Position numbers and translations under genes: made by a program
Notes under the pieces: model-generated
Seen by the model: the letters and a program-made list of their open reading frames with translations, nothing else
The model's database searches: none
Told to the model about the DNA's origin: nothing
Shown: positions 53,192-62,400 of the stretch, one piece after another
Position numbering within the stretch: position 1 is the first letter of the stretch
Layout: the number at the start of each line of letters is the position of its first letter
Source of the DNA: an uncultured Prevotellaceae bacterium
Lineage (GTDB): Bacteria; Bacteroidota; Bacteroidia; Bacteroidales; Bacteroidaceae
Assembly: GCA_900318815.1 (NCBI GenBank)
Contig: ONMA01000024.1
Span: forward strand, 1 to 64,000
Reading direction: 5' to 3'
DNA length: 64,000 nucleotides

Positions 53192-54592
53192 TCACTCATC
53201 CGGCAGGAACAGCGGATCCTCTGGCACAACCATCACCGGGGGCAGGTCGGCTGCACGCAGCACCTTCTCGGGAACATACTGCTTCGGCACTACCAAACGG
53301 AACAGATACTCGCGCAGCCAGCGGTCTGTCATAATCATATAGCCCTTCTGCCCCCACTCGACGCCCCATGAGTTCTCTACCTTCCATTTCTTGGCCTTGC
53401 CCTTGGCATCAAGGTCAACGGCAGTAAGGGTCATGGCATGGGTCGAACCGCTGTCGAAGGTCATGATGCGCTCTGCCTTGTTCATACCGAAGGTGGTGCC
53501 GAAGAGCGAGCCATAGTCGAAATTCTCCGTGTCGGCATATCCCCGCTTCCGATCCAGCATCTTCCCCACGTCGTAGCTGCTATACAGCTTGCGCCCGTCC
53601 TTCAGCGCTGCAATCGCCATCTGCTCTATCTCGTCCATGGGCAGGTTCACGTATTTCCAGTTATGTCCGTCATAGGTGTGGCGGTCCTGCTCTATCTCGT
53701 AGGTCTTGTAGTACTCCCGGCGCGGGTCGTTCATCACCATGATGAAGGTGCCGTTCAGGCCCCCGTCGCCCACCACTTCCTTGTAGAACTGCATTGGCGT
53801 GTACTCCCTCGCCTCGCCCGTCGGCCTGCCGTCCTTGTTGCGGAAGGCGTAGCTGAACTTGGTCGGTGGCTCACCGATGGTACACTGCAGTATATGGTAC
53901 ACCTGACTCAGCATCCGTGTCTTCGCCTTCTCTATCGCTGCAGGCTTTTTGCCTTTCTCCACCATCTCGCGCAGCTGCAAGCCATATTCGCGCAGTTTCG
54001 AGGCGATAAGACGCGAGCAGCGCGACGTGTTGTCGCTCGAATAGGTCTCGGGCATCACTTCCCTCGGCACCATACCATACTTGTCGCCCAGGTCGGCCAC
54101 ACCACAGAACGTGCCCCCGTCGTTCAGCGGATGGCGGAAGAAGAACTGTACGCGCTGGTCGTCAATGGGTTTCTGACCTGTGTCTATCACTCCTTGAAGC
54201 ATCAGGTTGGCCTTCTCCAACTGATCCCAGAAGAAGAGATAGGCCTGCGAGAACTCCACCGTCAGCGAGTCGGTCCTTCGGGCGAAGTCACCCTTCAGCA
54301 CGTTCATGCCGCTGAACATCCAGCAGCGTCCCGACTGCTGCTGGTCGTTAATGGGCTGCTTGCGCGTCTCCACACTGAAGTACGTGTCTATCTCCCCCGC
54401 ATTCCTGTGGTTCCTCGCCAGGTCATCAATCGGGTTGCCAGCAATCGCATTCATCAGGGCGCGGTCTGTGGCCGTCAACTGCTGTTCCTTCTGTATCTCA
54501 CGGAGCATCGACTCTGAAATTCCTCCGTCTTTAGTCTGTGCCTGAGCCAGCGTTGCTACCCATACACAAACAAGAATAATTCCTTTTCTCAT
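53192..54592 (-). CDS. Secreted C1B cysteine peptidase (bleomycin hydrolase/PepC-like)
   Basis: A papain-fold peptidase. The 466-residue protein has a signal peptide (MRKGIILVCVWVATLAQAQ) and the full catalytic set: Gln and Cys90 in QQQSGRCWMFSG, His385 (GSTHAMTL) and Asn407 (VENSWG). It matches the bleomycin-hydrolase/aminopeptidase C type but is exported, whereas the best-known enzymes are cytosolic; this is common in Bacteroidota. The gene stands alone. Confidence 0.92.
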   Translation of the reverse strand: MRKGIILVCVWVATLAQAQTKDGGISESMLREIQKEQQLTATDRALMNAIAGNPIDDLARNHRNAGEIDTYFSVETRKQPINDQQQSGRCWMFSGMNVLKGDFARRTDSLTVEFSQAYLFFWDQLEKANLMLQGVIDTGQKPIDDQRVQFFFRHPLNDGGTFCGVADLGDKYGMVPREVMPETYSSDNTSRCSRLIASKLREYGLQLREMVEKGKKPAAIEKAKTRMLSQVYHILQCTIGEPPTKFSYAFRNKDGRPTGEAREYTPMQFYKEVVGDGGLNGTFIMVMNDPRREYYKTYEIEQDRHTYDGHNWKYVNLPMDEIEQMAIAALKDGRKLYSSYDVGKMLDRKRGYADTENFDYGSLFGTTFGMNKAERIMTFDSGSTHAMTLTAVDLDAKGKAKKWKVENSWGVEWGQKGYMIMTDRWLREYLFRLVVPKQYVPEKVLRAADLPPVMVVPEDPLFLPDE

Positions 54593-54637
54593 ATATACAT
54601 TATTTTATAATTCACCTTTTATCTATCTAAACATTTA

Positions 54638-54645
54638 CAAAATTA
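54638..54645 (-). promoter_or_regulatory. Promoter -7 element for the C1B peptidase gene
   Basis: TAATTTTG on the minus strand, 45 bases before the ATG. Confidence 0.45.
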
Positions 54646-54771
54646 ATCATTTCGACAAACATTTTATTACAAAAACTACACTTTTTTCCTTTTTTTTAGA
54701 AATACATCAATTTGTTACATGTTTTTTAGCAAAAAAACCTCAACATTACCCTCCAGTTCCCCAAAAAGCCG

Positions 54772-54779
54772 TAACTTTG
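54772..54779 (+). promoter_or_regulatory. Promoter -7 element for the small outer membrane protein
   Basis: TAACTTTG, followed by a leader of about 68 bases that contains the hairpin CCCCAT/ATGGGG (54799-54816). Confidence 0.6.
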
Positions 54780-54851
54780 CACCCGATTTAAGGATAACCC
54801 CCATGACTAAATGGGGATAGTAATAACACATTTAAAAAGGTAAAAAGAAAA

Positions 54852-55394
54852 ATGAAAAAGTTTTTAATGACAATCGTGGCTGCCTTCGCAGCAGTGAGCA
54901 TGAACGCACAGATGTACCTCGGTGGTAGCTTTGCTTTTGAGGCTTGGAGCAGCCAGAAACTGGCTGGTGACAAGAGCGAAACCGTGTTCAAGATTATGCC
55001 TGAGATTGGTTACAATCTGAATGAGGAGTGGGCTATCGGTACCGTGATTGGCTATATGAACGACAAGTTCAACGGTGTTAATGGCATTAGCGAAAGTGCC
55101 TTCACTGTCAGCCCTTACGCACGCTACACTTTCGCCAAGTTAGGCAAGGTGAACTTCTTCGTCGATGGTGGTATGTCTTTCACCTCTGCTTCCAAGGCCG
55201 ATTGGACTGAGATTGCCGTTGGCTTCCAGCCTGGTCTGTCCGTCAGCCTCACCGACAAGCTGAGCTTCGTATCTCACATCGGTTTCATTGGCTGGGATCA
55301 GTACAACCCCGATGGCGACGAGAACAACATCAGCAAGTTCGGTCTTAGCCTGGATGCCACCGACCTCTCCTTCGGTCTGTACTACAACTTCTAA
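54852..55394 (+). CDS. Small outer membrane beta-barrel protein
   Basis: A 180-residue protein with a signal peptide (MKKFLMTIVAAFAAVSMNA) and alternating beta strands (FKIMPEIGYNLNEEWAIGTVIGY divided over two strands; FTVSPYARYTF; FFVDGGMSF) ending with a terminal Phe (LYYNF). This is an eight-strand OmpX/OmpA-barrel type. Its own promoter and a structured leader suggest strong expression. Its role (pore, adhesion or structural) is unknown. Confidence 0.82.
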   Translation: MKKFLMTIVAAFAAVSMNAQMYLGGSFAFEAWSSQKLAGDKSETVFKIMPEIGYNLNEEWAIGTVIGYMNDKFNGVNGISESAFTVSPYARYTFAKLGKVNFFVDGGMSFTSASKADWTEIAVGFQPGLSVSLTDKLSFVSHIGFIGWDQYNPDGDENNISKFGLSLDATDLSFGLYYNF

Positions 55395-55402
55395 TACAAA
55401 GT

Positions 55403-55520
55403 GAAGAGTGAAGAGTGAAGAGTGAAGAATTTGCTACCGCACCAATTATTATTTGCCTGATGCGGCAGCAAATTCTTCACTCTTCACTCTTCACTCTTCA
55501 CTCTTCACTCTTCACTCTTC
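55403..55520. repeat. CTTCACTCT inverted repeat with tandem arms
   Basis: Arms 55403-55441 and 55461-55499 match as reverse complements in 38 of 39 positions, around a 19-base spacer. The outer part of each arm is a 9-base tandem (GAAGAGTGA), which continues to 55520 on the right. Another copy of one arm lies at 40868-40908. It directly follows the small beta-barrel gene and may act as its transcript end. Confidence 0.9.
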
Positions 55521-55957
55521 TCCCCACACTTGGTATGGATCATAGAGTTGTCGTGACTCCGGGTCACCACTACCCTCTTCGTCCACTCCGCCATATCCGA
55601 TGCCCCGTTCTTCTGACGATACGCCAGAAGTGCGGACAAACATGCACCTTTGGTACGGACATGTGACGGCAAGCGGCTGCAAGGAAATCAAGTCCTTCAT
55701 GAGGACCGTCAAGAAAAGTTACACAAAAGTAATCAAGAATGGCATTTTTCAGACATCTTTTAACGATTTTCTTCACAAATGTAATCAGCACTCTTGCTTA
55801 CCTTGATTTTCCTCACCCCCTGCTCGCTTGCATTCTTATATCTTAAAAATTTTTTGACCATTTTTTTATTATCTGTCACTTTTAGTGCTAACATATTTAT
55901 TGTCAGATGGTTAATTGAAGTGACACTTCTTTTTTACCTGTCACTACTATCACTCAC

Positions 55958-56044
55958 AGCAAAACAACTTGTTTTGCTGTTCAAAAAGCCGTCTTTTGCC
56001 TTTGTAAATACTATCTTTGCAATAGCAAAACAACTTGTTTTGCT
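55958..56044. promoter_or_regulatory. Twin 21-bp palindromes around an orphan promoter
   Basis: AGCAAAACAAC followed by TTGTTTTGCT is found at 55958-55978 and again, identical, at 56024-56044; each is a perfect palindrome about one central base. TATCTTTG (56012-56019) fits the -7 consensus and ends 4 bases before the second palindrome. This is the layout of a repressor-controlled promoter, but no credible gene follows. Confidence 0.55.
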
Positions 56045-56267
56045 TTATGAGATTATATCCCTTACACTTCGAAAAACAATCATTTAACTATTCAGTACAC
56101 AAAGGATCAGCTTTGCTCCCCAGCAAAACAGGGGAATTAACCTCGTCTCTCTGCGGAAACTCTGCGACTATGCGACTATGCGCGAGAAAAGACAAGGTTC
56201 GGATTTCATGCGTCCCTTTCAGTAGCAAGCGACCAGAGGTCGGAACGGGAAATCCAAACGAACACAA

Positions 56268-56349
56268 CCCAAGCCCTCCCAAAAGGAGGGATGTTTAGAT
56301 AGACAAAACAAAATGTAACTAAACATCCCTCCCTTTGGGAGGGCTTGGG
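56268..56349. repeat. GGGAGGGCTTGGG inverted repeat
   Basis: Arms 56268-56298 and 56319-56349 are reverse complements with one mismatch in 31. Each arm also has an inner CCCTCCC/GGGAGGG palindrome. The right arm is identical to 53093-53123. Confidence 0.9.
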
Positions 56350-56365
56350 TAGGCTCTTTTATAGT

Positions 56366-57685
56366 TTACGCCGGAAGGTCCTCGAGCCTCACATCCCGCA
56401 TCTGGCGCAGGTAGTTCATGCGTGCTTCCACGCCGCGCAACCAGCTACTGCCGAAAAGACGGCTGACGGGCAGGTCTATCTGCCAACGACCCTGCGCCTC
56501 TAAGCGGTCGATCATCACGCCAAGGCTCAAGTTCTGCAGACTCTCCGCAGGCATGTAGCGCGAACTCTCGCCTTTCTCATCGGAAGAAAGCTCCACCAGC
56601 AGGCGCGCCTCAATGAGCTTATAGAGGAGATCATTCACGATGCGGATGGGAATGCTCGTACACCGACGCAACTCGTCGGCAGTCAGCGGACGCGCCCCCT
56701 CGGCAAAGCGGCGGCAGATATGCCCCATGATCAGTGCCGACAACATGATGCGGTAGCGGTGGGAGATGTCGCTCGTCTGCGTGTCGTAGTCGAAGTACTC
56801 CACATTCTGACTCGTGTACGTAAGCTCGGCACCAAAGAGGCAGATAGTCCAGGAAATCTGCACCCAGAGCATGAACAGCGGCAGCGCGGCAAACGATCCG
56901 TAGATGGCGTTGTAGCCCGTCACCCATATCTGCGAATGAATGTAGAAAAACTGCAGCCACTGCATGGCTATACCTGCCAGGATGCCCGGCACTATCGCGT
57001 TCCTCACCCGAACGTGGGTGTTGGGCATGAATACATAAAGGGCAATAAACAATAGCGTCATCAGCACGTAGGGCGCAAGGTCGAGCAGGAAGCGCACCGT
57101 AGACCCCAATAGCAGGAAGTCGGGCAGCGACGAGGCCATCGTGGCAATGAAGATGCTGAGACCCGACGAGATGACTATCAGAATCGGGAACAGGAAAAAC
57201 ATGGCCAGATAGTCCGTAAACGTGCGGAAAATGCTGCGAGGCTTCTTCACCTGCCATATCTCATTGAACGTCTGCTCAATGTTGCTCACCAGCATCAGCA
57301 CCGTATAGAGCATGAACACAAGACCCACGCCAAGGAATATGCCGCTCTGGGTATGAATCAGATAGCTGTTCACCCACCCAATGATAATCTCTGCCGCCTG
57401 CGGCTGCGAGGCAAACGTGTCGCGAAACCACACCTCTATATACTTACTGAAGCCAAAGCCACGGGCTATGGCAAAGACCACGGCAAGGATGGGCACGATG
57501 GCCAGCAACGTGCTGTAGGTCAGGGCTGCGGCCTCGGTGAGCACACGCTTGGTGGTGAAGAAGCGGATGGCTAAGTAGAGGACTTTCACCACTTCATAGA
57601 AGATGCGGCGAAAGGGCGAAAGTTCCTCCGGCGAAGTGCGCCAGATGTCAACTTGAAGGAAACGGATTATCTGCTGTAGGCTCAA
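56366..57685 (-). CDS. YihY/BrkB-family membrane protein, no ATG start
   Basis: A 439-residue inner membrane protein of the YihY/virulence factor BrkB family (once wrongly called RNase BN). About six membrane helices lie between residues 40 and 300, with the family motif TEAAALTYSTLLAIVPILAV and the later GYNAIYGSFAALPLFMLWVQ. The C-terminal 130 residues are a winged-helix-like cytoplasmic extension. No ATG is available: the frame starts with TTG at 57685 and runs back, open but without ATG, into the TCGTTTGG repeat array, so the true start may have been altered by the repeat. Function is unknown. Confidence 0.88.
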   Translation of the reverse strand: MSLQQIIRFLQVDIWRTSPEELSPFRRIFYEVVKVLYLAIRFFTTKRVLTEAAALTYSTLLAIVPILAVVFAIARGFGFSKYIEVWFRDTFASQPQAAEIIIGWVNSYLIHTQSGIFLGVGLVFMLYTVLMLVSNIEQTFNEIWQVKKPRSIFRTFTDYLAMFFLFPILIVISSGLSIFIATMASSLPDFLLLGSTVRFLLDLAPYVLMTLLFIALYVFMPNTHVRVRNAIVPGILAGIAMQWLQFFYIHSQIWVTGYNAIYGSFAALPLFMLWVQISWTICLFGAELTYTSQNVEYFDYDTQTSDISHRYRIMLSALIMGHICRRFAEGARPLTADELRRCTSIPIRIVNDLLYKLIEARLLVELSSDEKGESSRYMPAESLQNLSLGVMIDRLEAQGRWQIDLPVSRLFGSSWLRGVEARMNYLRQMRDVRLEDLPA

Positions 57686-57689
57686 TTTT

Positions 57690-57885
57690 GCTGGTCGTTT
57701 GGGGGACTGGTCGTTTGGTCGTTTGGGGGACTGGTCGTTTGGGGGACTGGTCGTTTGGTCGTTTGGGAAACTGGTCGTTTGGGGGACTGGTCGTTTGGTC
57801 GTTTAGGAAATTGGTCGTTTGGAAAGTTTGTCGTTTAGGCCCAAACGACCAAACGACCAATCTCCCAAACGACCAAACGACCAAA
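57690..57885. repeat. TCGTTTGG tandem and inverted repeat array
   Basis: At least ten copies of GGTCGTTTGG, often spaced by GGGACT, run from 57690 to about 57835. They are followed by the reverse-complement form (CCAAACGACC, about 57840-57884). It lies between the start of the YihY gene and the 3' end of the RNase P RNA gene. Confidence 0.92.
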
Positions 57886-58272
57886 AGGAAAGCATTGTCC
57901 CTATAAGCCGGGTTCTGTGCCGACCGGAGCCGGCGTCTGCCATTTATCTACTGCGCACGTCGCCATGCGCCTCCAGCGTTCTACCCTCCGTCGTGTCCTT
58001 TTACAGACTCGGGCGGGCAACCCTCCGTGAATACGACGGTTTACACGAACTTGCAGCCTCCAGATGGAACAGCCCGACGATCACCCGTCGGCTGGTGGTC
58101 TCTTACACACACCTTCTCACCCTTACCCCCTGTCAGGGGCGGTTGTTTTCTTCTTCCATATCCAGCTGTCGCCAGCTGCTTCTACTTTCAGAAATGGAGT
58201 GCCCTGTGCTGCCCGGACTTTCCTCTCGTGCCTCCCTGGCACCAGCGGCAGACCGTGACAGTGCTTTCCTAT
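57886..58272 (-). ncRNA. rnpB: RNase P RNA
   Basis: The catalytic RNA that matures tRNA 5' ends, on the minus strand. Conserved blocks are plain: near the 5' end GAGGAAAGTCCGGGC (58209-58223 on the complement), and near the 3' end AGAACCCGGCTTATAG (about 57902-57918). The ends pair (AGGAAAGCAC near 58269; GTCC...AATGCTTTCC near 57890). Length and layout fit bacterial type A. Exact ends are estimated to within about 5 bases. Confidence 0.95.
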
Positions 58273-58292
58273 TAGTCTATAGACAAGGGATA

Positions 58293-59342
58293 TTACTCCT
58301 CACTATACTCTGGGCGCAGCTTGCGCACCACGGCACCGGCCTGCCACATCTCCTGGTTGCGCATGGCTTCCAGTTCCTTCTCCAGACCGGCACGATAGTC
58401 GGGCTTCGAGTTGGCATCGATGCTTATCTGTGCCTCCTTGCCCGTGAGTACGGAGAGGTAGAGCCACTCCATGACAGGCTTGATGGCATCGTGGAAACGG
58501 GGAGCCCAGTCAAGGGCACCGCGCTGGGCTGTGGTAGAGCAGTTGGCATACATCCAGTCCATACCCTTCGCACCGAAGAGCGGGCCAAGGCTCTGGGTAA
58601 GTTCCTCAACGGTCTCGTTGAAGGCTTCCGAGGGCGAGTGTCCATGCTCGCGCAGCACTTCATACTGAGCCAGCAGCAGGCCCTGGATGGCACCCATCAG
58701 CGAACCGCGCTCGCCGGTGAGGTCGCTGGTGGCCTCGCGCTCGAAGGTGGTCTTAAACAGATAGCCGGCACCAATACCGATACCGAAGGCTATCGTCTTC
58801 TCCTCGGCCTTGCCTGAAGCATCCTGATAGACGGCATACGAGCAGTTCAGACCGCGACCCTCGCAAAACATCGTGCGAAGCGAGGTGCCCGAACCCTTCG
58901 GGGCTACCAGGATAACATCGACATCCTCGGGGGGAACAACGCCCGTGCGATCGCTCCAGTTGATGGCAAAGCCGTGAGAGTAGTAGAGGGTCTTGCCCTT
59001 AGTGAGGTATTTCTTAATGGTGGGCCACACCTGGATTTGTCCGGCATCGCTCAGCAACATACAGAGGATAGTGCCTTTCTGGGCGGCCTCCTCAATGGAG
59101 AACAAGGTCTTGCCCGGCACCCAGCCGTCGGCCACGGCCTTGTCGTAGGTCTTGCCCTCGCGCTGGCCAACGATGACATTGAAGCCATTGTCGCGCAGGT
59201 TGCAGGCCTGTCCGGGGCCCTGAATGCCATAGCCAATGACGGCAATCACCTCGTCCTTCAATACTTCGCGTGCTTTCTCCAAAGAGAACTCCTTGCTGGT
59301 GACCACAGTTTCGATAACGCCACCAAAATTCATTTCTGCCAT
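58293..59342 (-). CDS. ilvC: Ketol-acid reductoisomerase
   Basis: The second step of valine and isoleucine synthesis: isomerises and reduces acetolactate with NADPH. I choose the ATG at 59342 (MAEMNFGGVIETVV), giving 349 residues; an in-frame ATG at 59396 would add an unusual 18 residues made from a leader hairpin. The Rossmann motif GYGIQGPGQA and the knotted C-terminal domain with acidic metal ligands (LTGERGSLMGAIQGL; SPSEAFNETVEELTQ) are present. It stands apart from ilvDBN, with its own promoter. Confidence 0.95.
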   Translation of the reverse strand: MAEMNFGGVIETVVTSKEFSLEKAREVLKDEVIAVIGYGIQGPGQACNLRDNGFNVIVGQREGKTYDKAVADGWVPGKTLFSIEEAAQKGTILCMLLSDAGQIQVWPTIKKYLTKGKTLYYSHGFAINWSDRTGVVPPEDVDVILVAPKGSGTSLRTMFCEGRGLNCSYAVYQDASGKAEEKTIAFGIGIGAGYLFKTTFEREATSDLTGERGSLMGAIQGLLLAQYEVLREHGHSPSEAFNETVEELTQSLGPLFGAKGMDWMYANCSTTAQRGALDWAPRFHDAIKPVMEWLYLSVLTGKEAQISIDANSKPDYRAGLEKELEAMRNQEMWQAGAVVRKLRPEYSEE

Positions 59343-59383
59343 AATTGTGTTAGCTTTTTTGGAATTACATGTTTTGGGATGCC

Positions 59384-59400
59384 GCAGGTGAGACACCTGC
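59384..59400 (-). promoter_or_regulatory. Leader hairpin of ilvC
   Basis: GCAGGTG-AGA-CACCTGC forms a tight perfect hairpin in the ilvC leader, about 40 bases before the start. It lacks a U-run; a role in mRNA stability or control is possible. Confidence 0.4.
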
Positions 59401-59427
59401 GTACCACATTTTTTTGTTTTCGGGGTG

Positions 59428-59458
59428 CAAAGTTATCAAATTGTTACGAATCGGCAAA
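59428..59458 (-). promoter_or_regulatory. Promoter for ilvC
   Basis: On the minus strand: TTTG (59458-59455), 19 bases, TAACTTTG (59435-59428). Confidence 0.75.
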
Positions 59459-59481
59459 ATTTTCTTTCATTTTTTTACAGA

Positions 59482-62400
59482 TTACTTCACCACCTTCTTG
59501 CCATTGACAATGTAGAGGCCCTTGACTGCCTGCTGCACACGCACGCCCTGCAGGTTGTAGATGGCATCCTGTCGGGGAGCTACCTTGACCACGTAGTCAA
59601 TGCCCACGGTGCCTATTCCAACGCGGTCCTTGAACGACTTGGGAGCATCGGCAAAGACATTGTCCTTGGAGTACTGGGCAGCCCCCTCAGCGGTAAGGAT
59701 GGTCTCATACTCCTTGTTGCCCGAAGAATGGGTGAACAGGATGACGTTGGAAGCGGGAGAAATGACGTTGCCAGCCTCGTCCATCGTGTTATACTCGAAG
59801 AATCCGTCGGCAGCACAGTTCATACCAGCAGCGGTGAAACGGCTCGACACGATGGCCGAGGGCTGTTTCAGTGTGGTGTTCAGCCATGCCAGGTTGGCAA
59901 CGGAACCCCACGAACGTCCCCAGTTGAAGGTAGCCGAATGGCAGTCAATCACGCAACCATCCATCACATAGCCATACTGCTTGGCACCATTGGGGGCAGC
60001 AATCGTCACGTCGCCTTTGCCTTCAGCCACTTCGCGGCTCTCCAGATAGAAGGTGGTGTTCTCGAAGAACACGTCGCCACCACCACAGACGAAGTCAACG
60101 AGTCCGTGAATCTCGCAGTTGCCGAAGTAGAACTGGCCGCTGGTGTTGTTGCTATAGTAGGTGTCCTGATAGGACAGCATAGTGACGTTGCGGCAGACGG
60201 TATAGTTACCCTTATCCTGCAGGCAGACGGCGCGTCCGGCAAAGGCCGAAGCCTTTCCCGTTGCGGGGTCATAATAAGGATAGGCATTCTTCAGCGTCAG
60301 GTTCTCCAGCGTCAGGCCGTTGCTCGTGTTCAGCAGCGTAGCCGTCACGCCGATGCCCTCGGCCTTCGGCAGGTTCAGGATGACAGTCTCCGTCTGGCTC
60401 TCGCCCTTGATGGTGATATTCTCGCCCGAAATGGTGGTCAGGCATTCATTGCCCAGGTCGTAAGTACCGTTGGGCAGATAGATGATCGCATTGCCCGCAG
60501 CGTTGGCCTCGTCGAGTGCGCCAAGGAAACCAGCAGCCTCACCGGCCGTCACGTTGTAGGTCTTAGTGGCCTCGTCGTAGGAGTAGAGCGGCTGTGCCTG
60601 ATTGGCGACAATCAGCTTGTGCAGATAGCTTGTTCCGCTAAAGTTGAGCGTTATCACGCCTGCCTCACCAACATACTCCAGGGTGCCGATAGCTCCGTCG
60701 GGACTCACCTTGTCGCTCTCAATCCGTGCCACTTCCTGGCCTCCAGCATTGGTCAGCGTAATGGCATTGCCGCCCGAGTAGTTGCACAGGTAGAGCACGA
60801 TGTTAGCATTGCCACCCACCAAGAGATTCACCTTATCGCCAGCCGCGAACACCCATCCGTGGGTGGTGTCGTGGAACTTGCCGTTGCCCACAGGCTCGAA
60901 AGCCTCATGATCCTCGGCATAGAAGTACTGGTCGTTCAGATTGAACGTGTAACGCTCGTTAGGACTCTGCACCTCGATGGGCGTCTGCACGGCATAGAGA
61001 CTGGTATTCTCGGTGATGATGTCGGCAACAGTAAACTTGCGACCGCCGTCGGCAGCCACAAACCAGCCGCGCACCTTCTGCCCCTCGGATGCAGCAGCAG
61101 CGTTGAAGTCGTAGGCAAAGGAGCCGATAGCGGCATCCTTCTCCACCTGCTGCGTACCCATGACGGTGCCGTCAGTATTATAATAGGTAAGAGTGAAGTC
61201 TTCCTTCTGCAGGAACTGGGCAATGTAGTTGACGGTATTCTCGCCAAGCGTCACGGGAATGGTGACGGTGCAAGAGGTATTAGCACCCTCGTAGGTGATG
61301 ACACCTACCGTACCGTTGTCGGCAACAACGTCGGTAATGGGGTTCCCCTCCGAAATCATCTGTTCGCCCTTCGCAATCTCAATCGTGGCAGTCATCGAGC
61401 CGTCGGCCTGTTCCTCGAAGATGTCGCCGGCCACGTACTCCACGCCATTGGCCTTGAACGAGCCCAGCATCGGGGTAGTACCCATGTCCACATTACCATA
61501 GATGTCCAATTCGAACATATAGGCATTCTGGGACGCATTCAGGTTGGTCCATCGCAGCTGGCAGTTGGTGCGGTTCACGTCGACGCTCACTTCGCTCCAG
61601 GCATTAGGACTGGCCACGGCATCGCTGATAACCACCCAGTCGTCATCGCCGTCGCCCTTGGCTTCCATCTTCCAGCCACGGTTACTGCCTGTGGCACCGT
61701 GAATGTAGCGCACCTTGGTGATCGAGGCCAACGGCGAGGTCATCACATAGGGGTCGGCAGCCTTGGCGGCCTGCAGGGCTGTATGGGGCAGATCGGTGTA
61801 GGCAGCAAACTTCGTGTCGCTGGTACTCATGATGGCGGTGTTGTAGAGCATGAAGTTCAGCGTCTCCTTGCTGTACTTCGTGGTCCAGGTAACGACCGAC
61901 TCGCTGGCAGCTGCTCCCGCAGTAGTCCACTCGGAGAAGTCGGTAGAATAAAGTTTCTTCTCCATCACTATCTGAGGATCATCGCCGGGGCCTGTAGAGC
62001 CAGCTTCCACGATGTCGTCAGCTGTGCGGGGTGCAAACTCCAGAGTCGTATTGAAAAGGATGACGATACCCGTCACGTCGTAGGCCTTACCCTCCTCAAA
62101 TTCAAATTCAACGCCAAAGTTGTCGTAATAGGTAATCTCGTTGGTTCCGTCAGTAAGCTTGCCTTCACTATAAGTCACGTTCTTCAGCTGCACCAGCGTA
62201 CTCTGGTTGGCTGGGGTGATGGCGTCGATGGTCTTCACCGAAGGAACAATCTCGGTCGTAGTGATGGTGAGTCCATCGGTAGAGAGGTTCTTCAGTTCCG
62301 TCTGCCCACGATAGAGCACTAACGTGGCCTCGGCCGATCCATTCAGCAACTGACCAGCCTCAAGGCCATGATCTTTCTTATAGACCAGTACACCATAGCC

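Larger units (their letters stand above)
55395..56365. other. Gene-poor stretch with palindromes
   Basis: No gene here can be supported. It holds the CTTCACTCT inverted repeat, an AT-rich block with TGTCACTT/AAGTGACA (55874-55881 and 55918-55925), two identical 21-bp palindromes, an orphan promoter box and the GGGAGGG inverted repeat. Short open frames (55794-56087, 56044-56295) overlap these repeats and lack family resemblance. Confidence 0.6.

Noticed and set aside
55794..56298. Two short hydrophobic or basic open frames
   Set aside because: They overlap palindromes and repeats, have no recognisable domain, and the second runs into the GGGAGGG repeat arm.
57690..57885. Possible CRISPR array in the TCGTTTGG repeats
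   Set aside because: Repeat words are about 10 bases with no unique spacers, and they occur in both orientations.
59343..59396. Leader peptide or longer N-terminus of ilvC
   Set aside because: The extra codons are in frame but come from a leader hairpin, contain no run of Val, Leu or Ile codons for attenuation, and the family start matches 59342.
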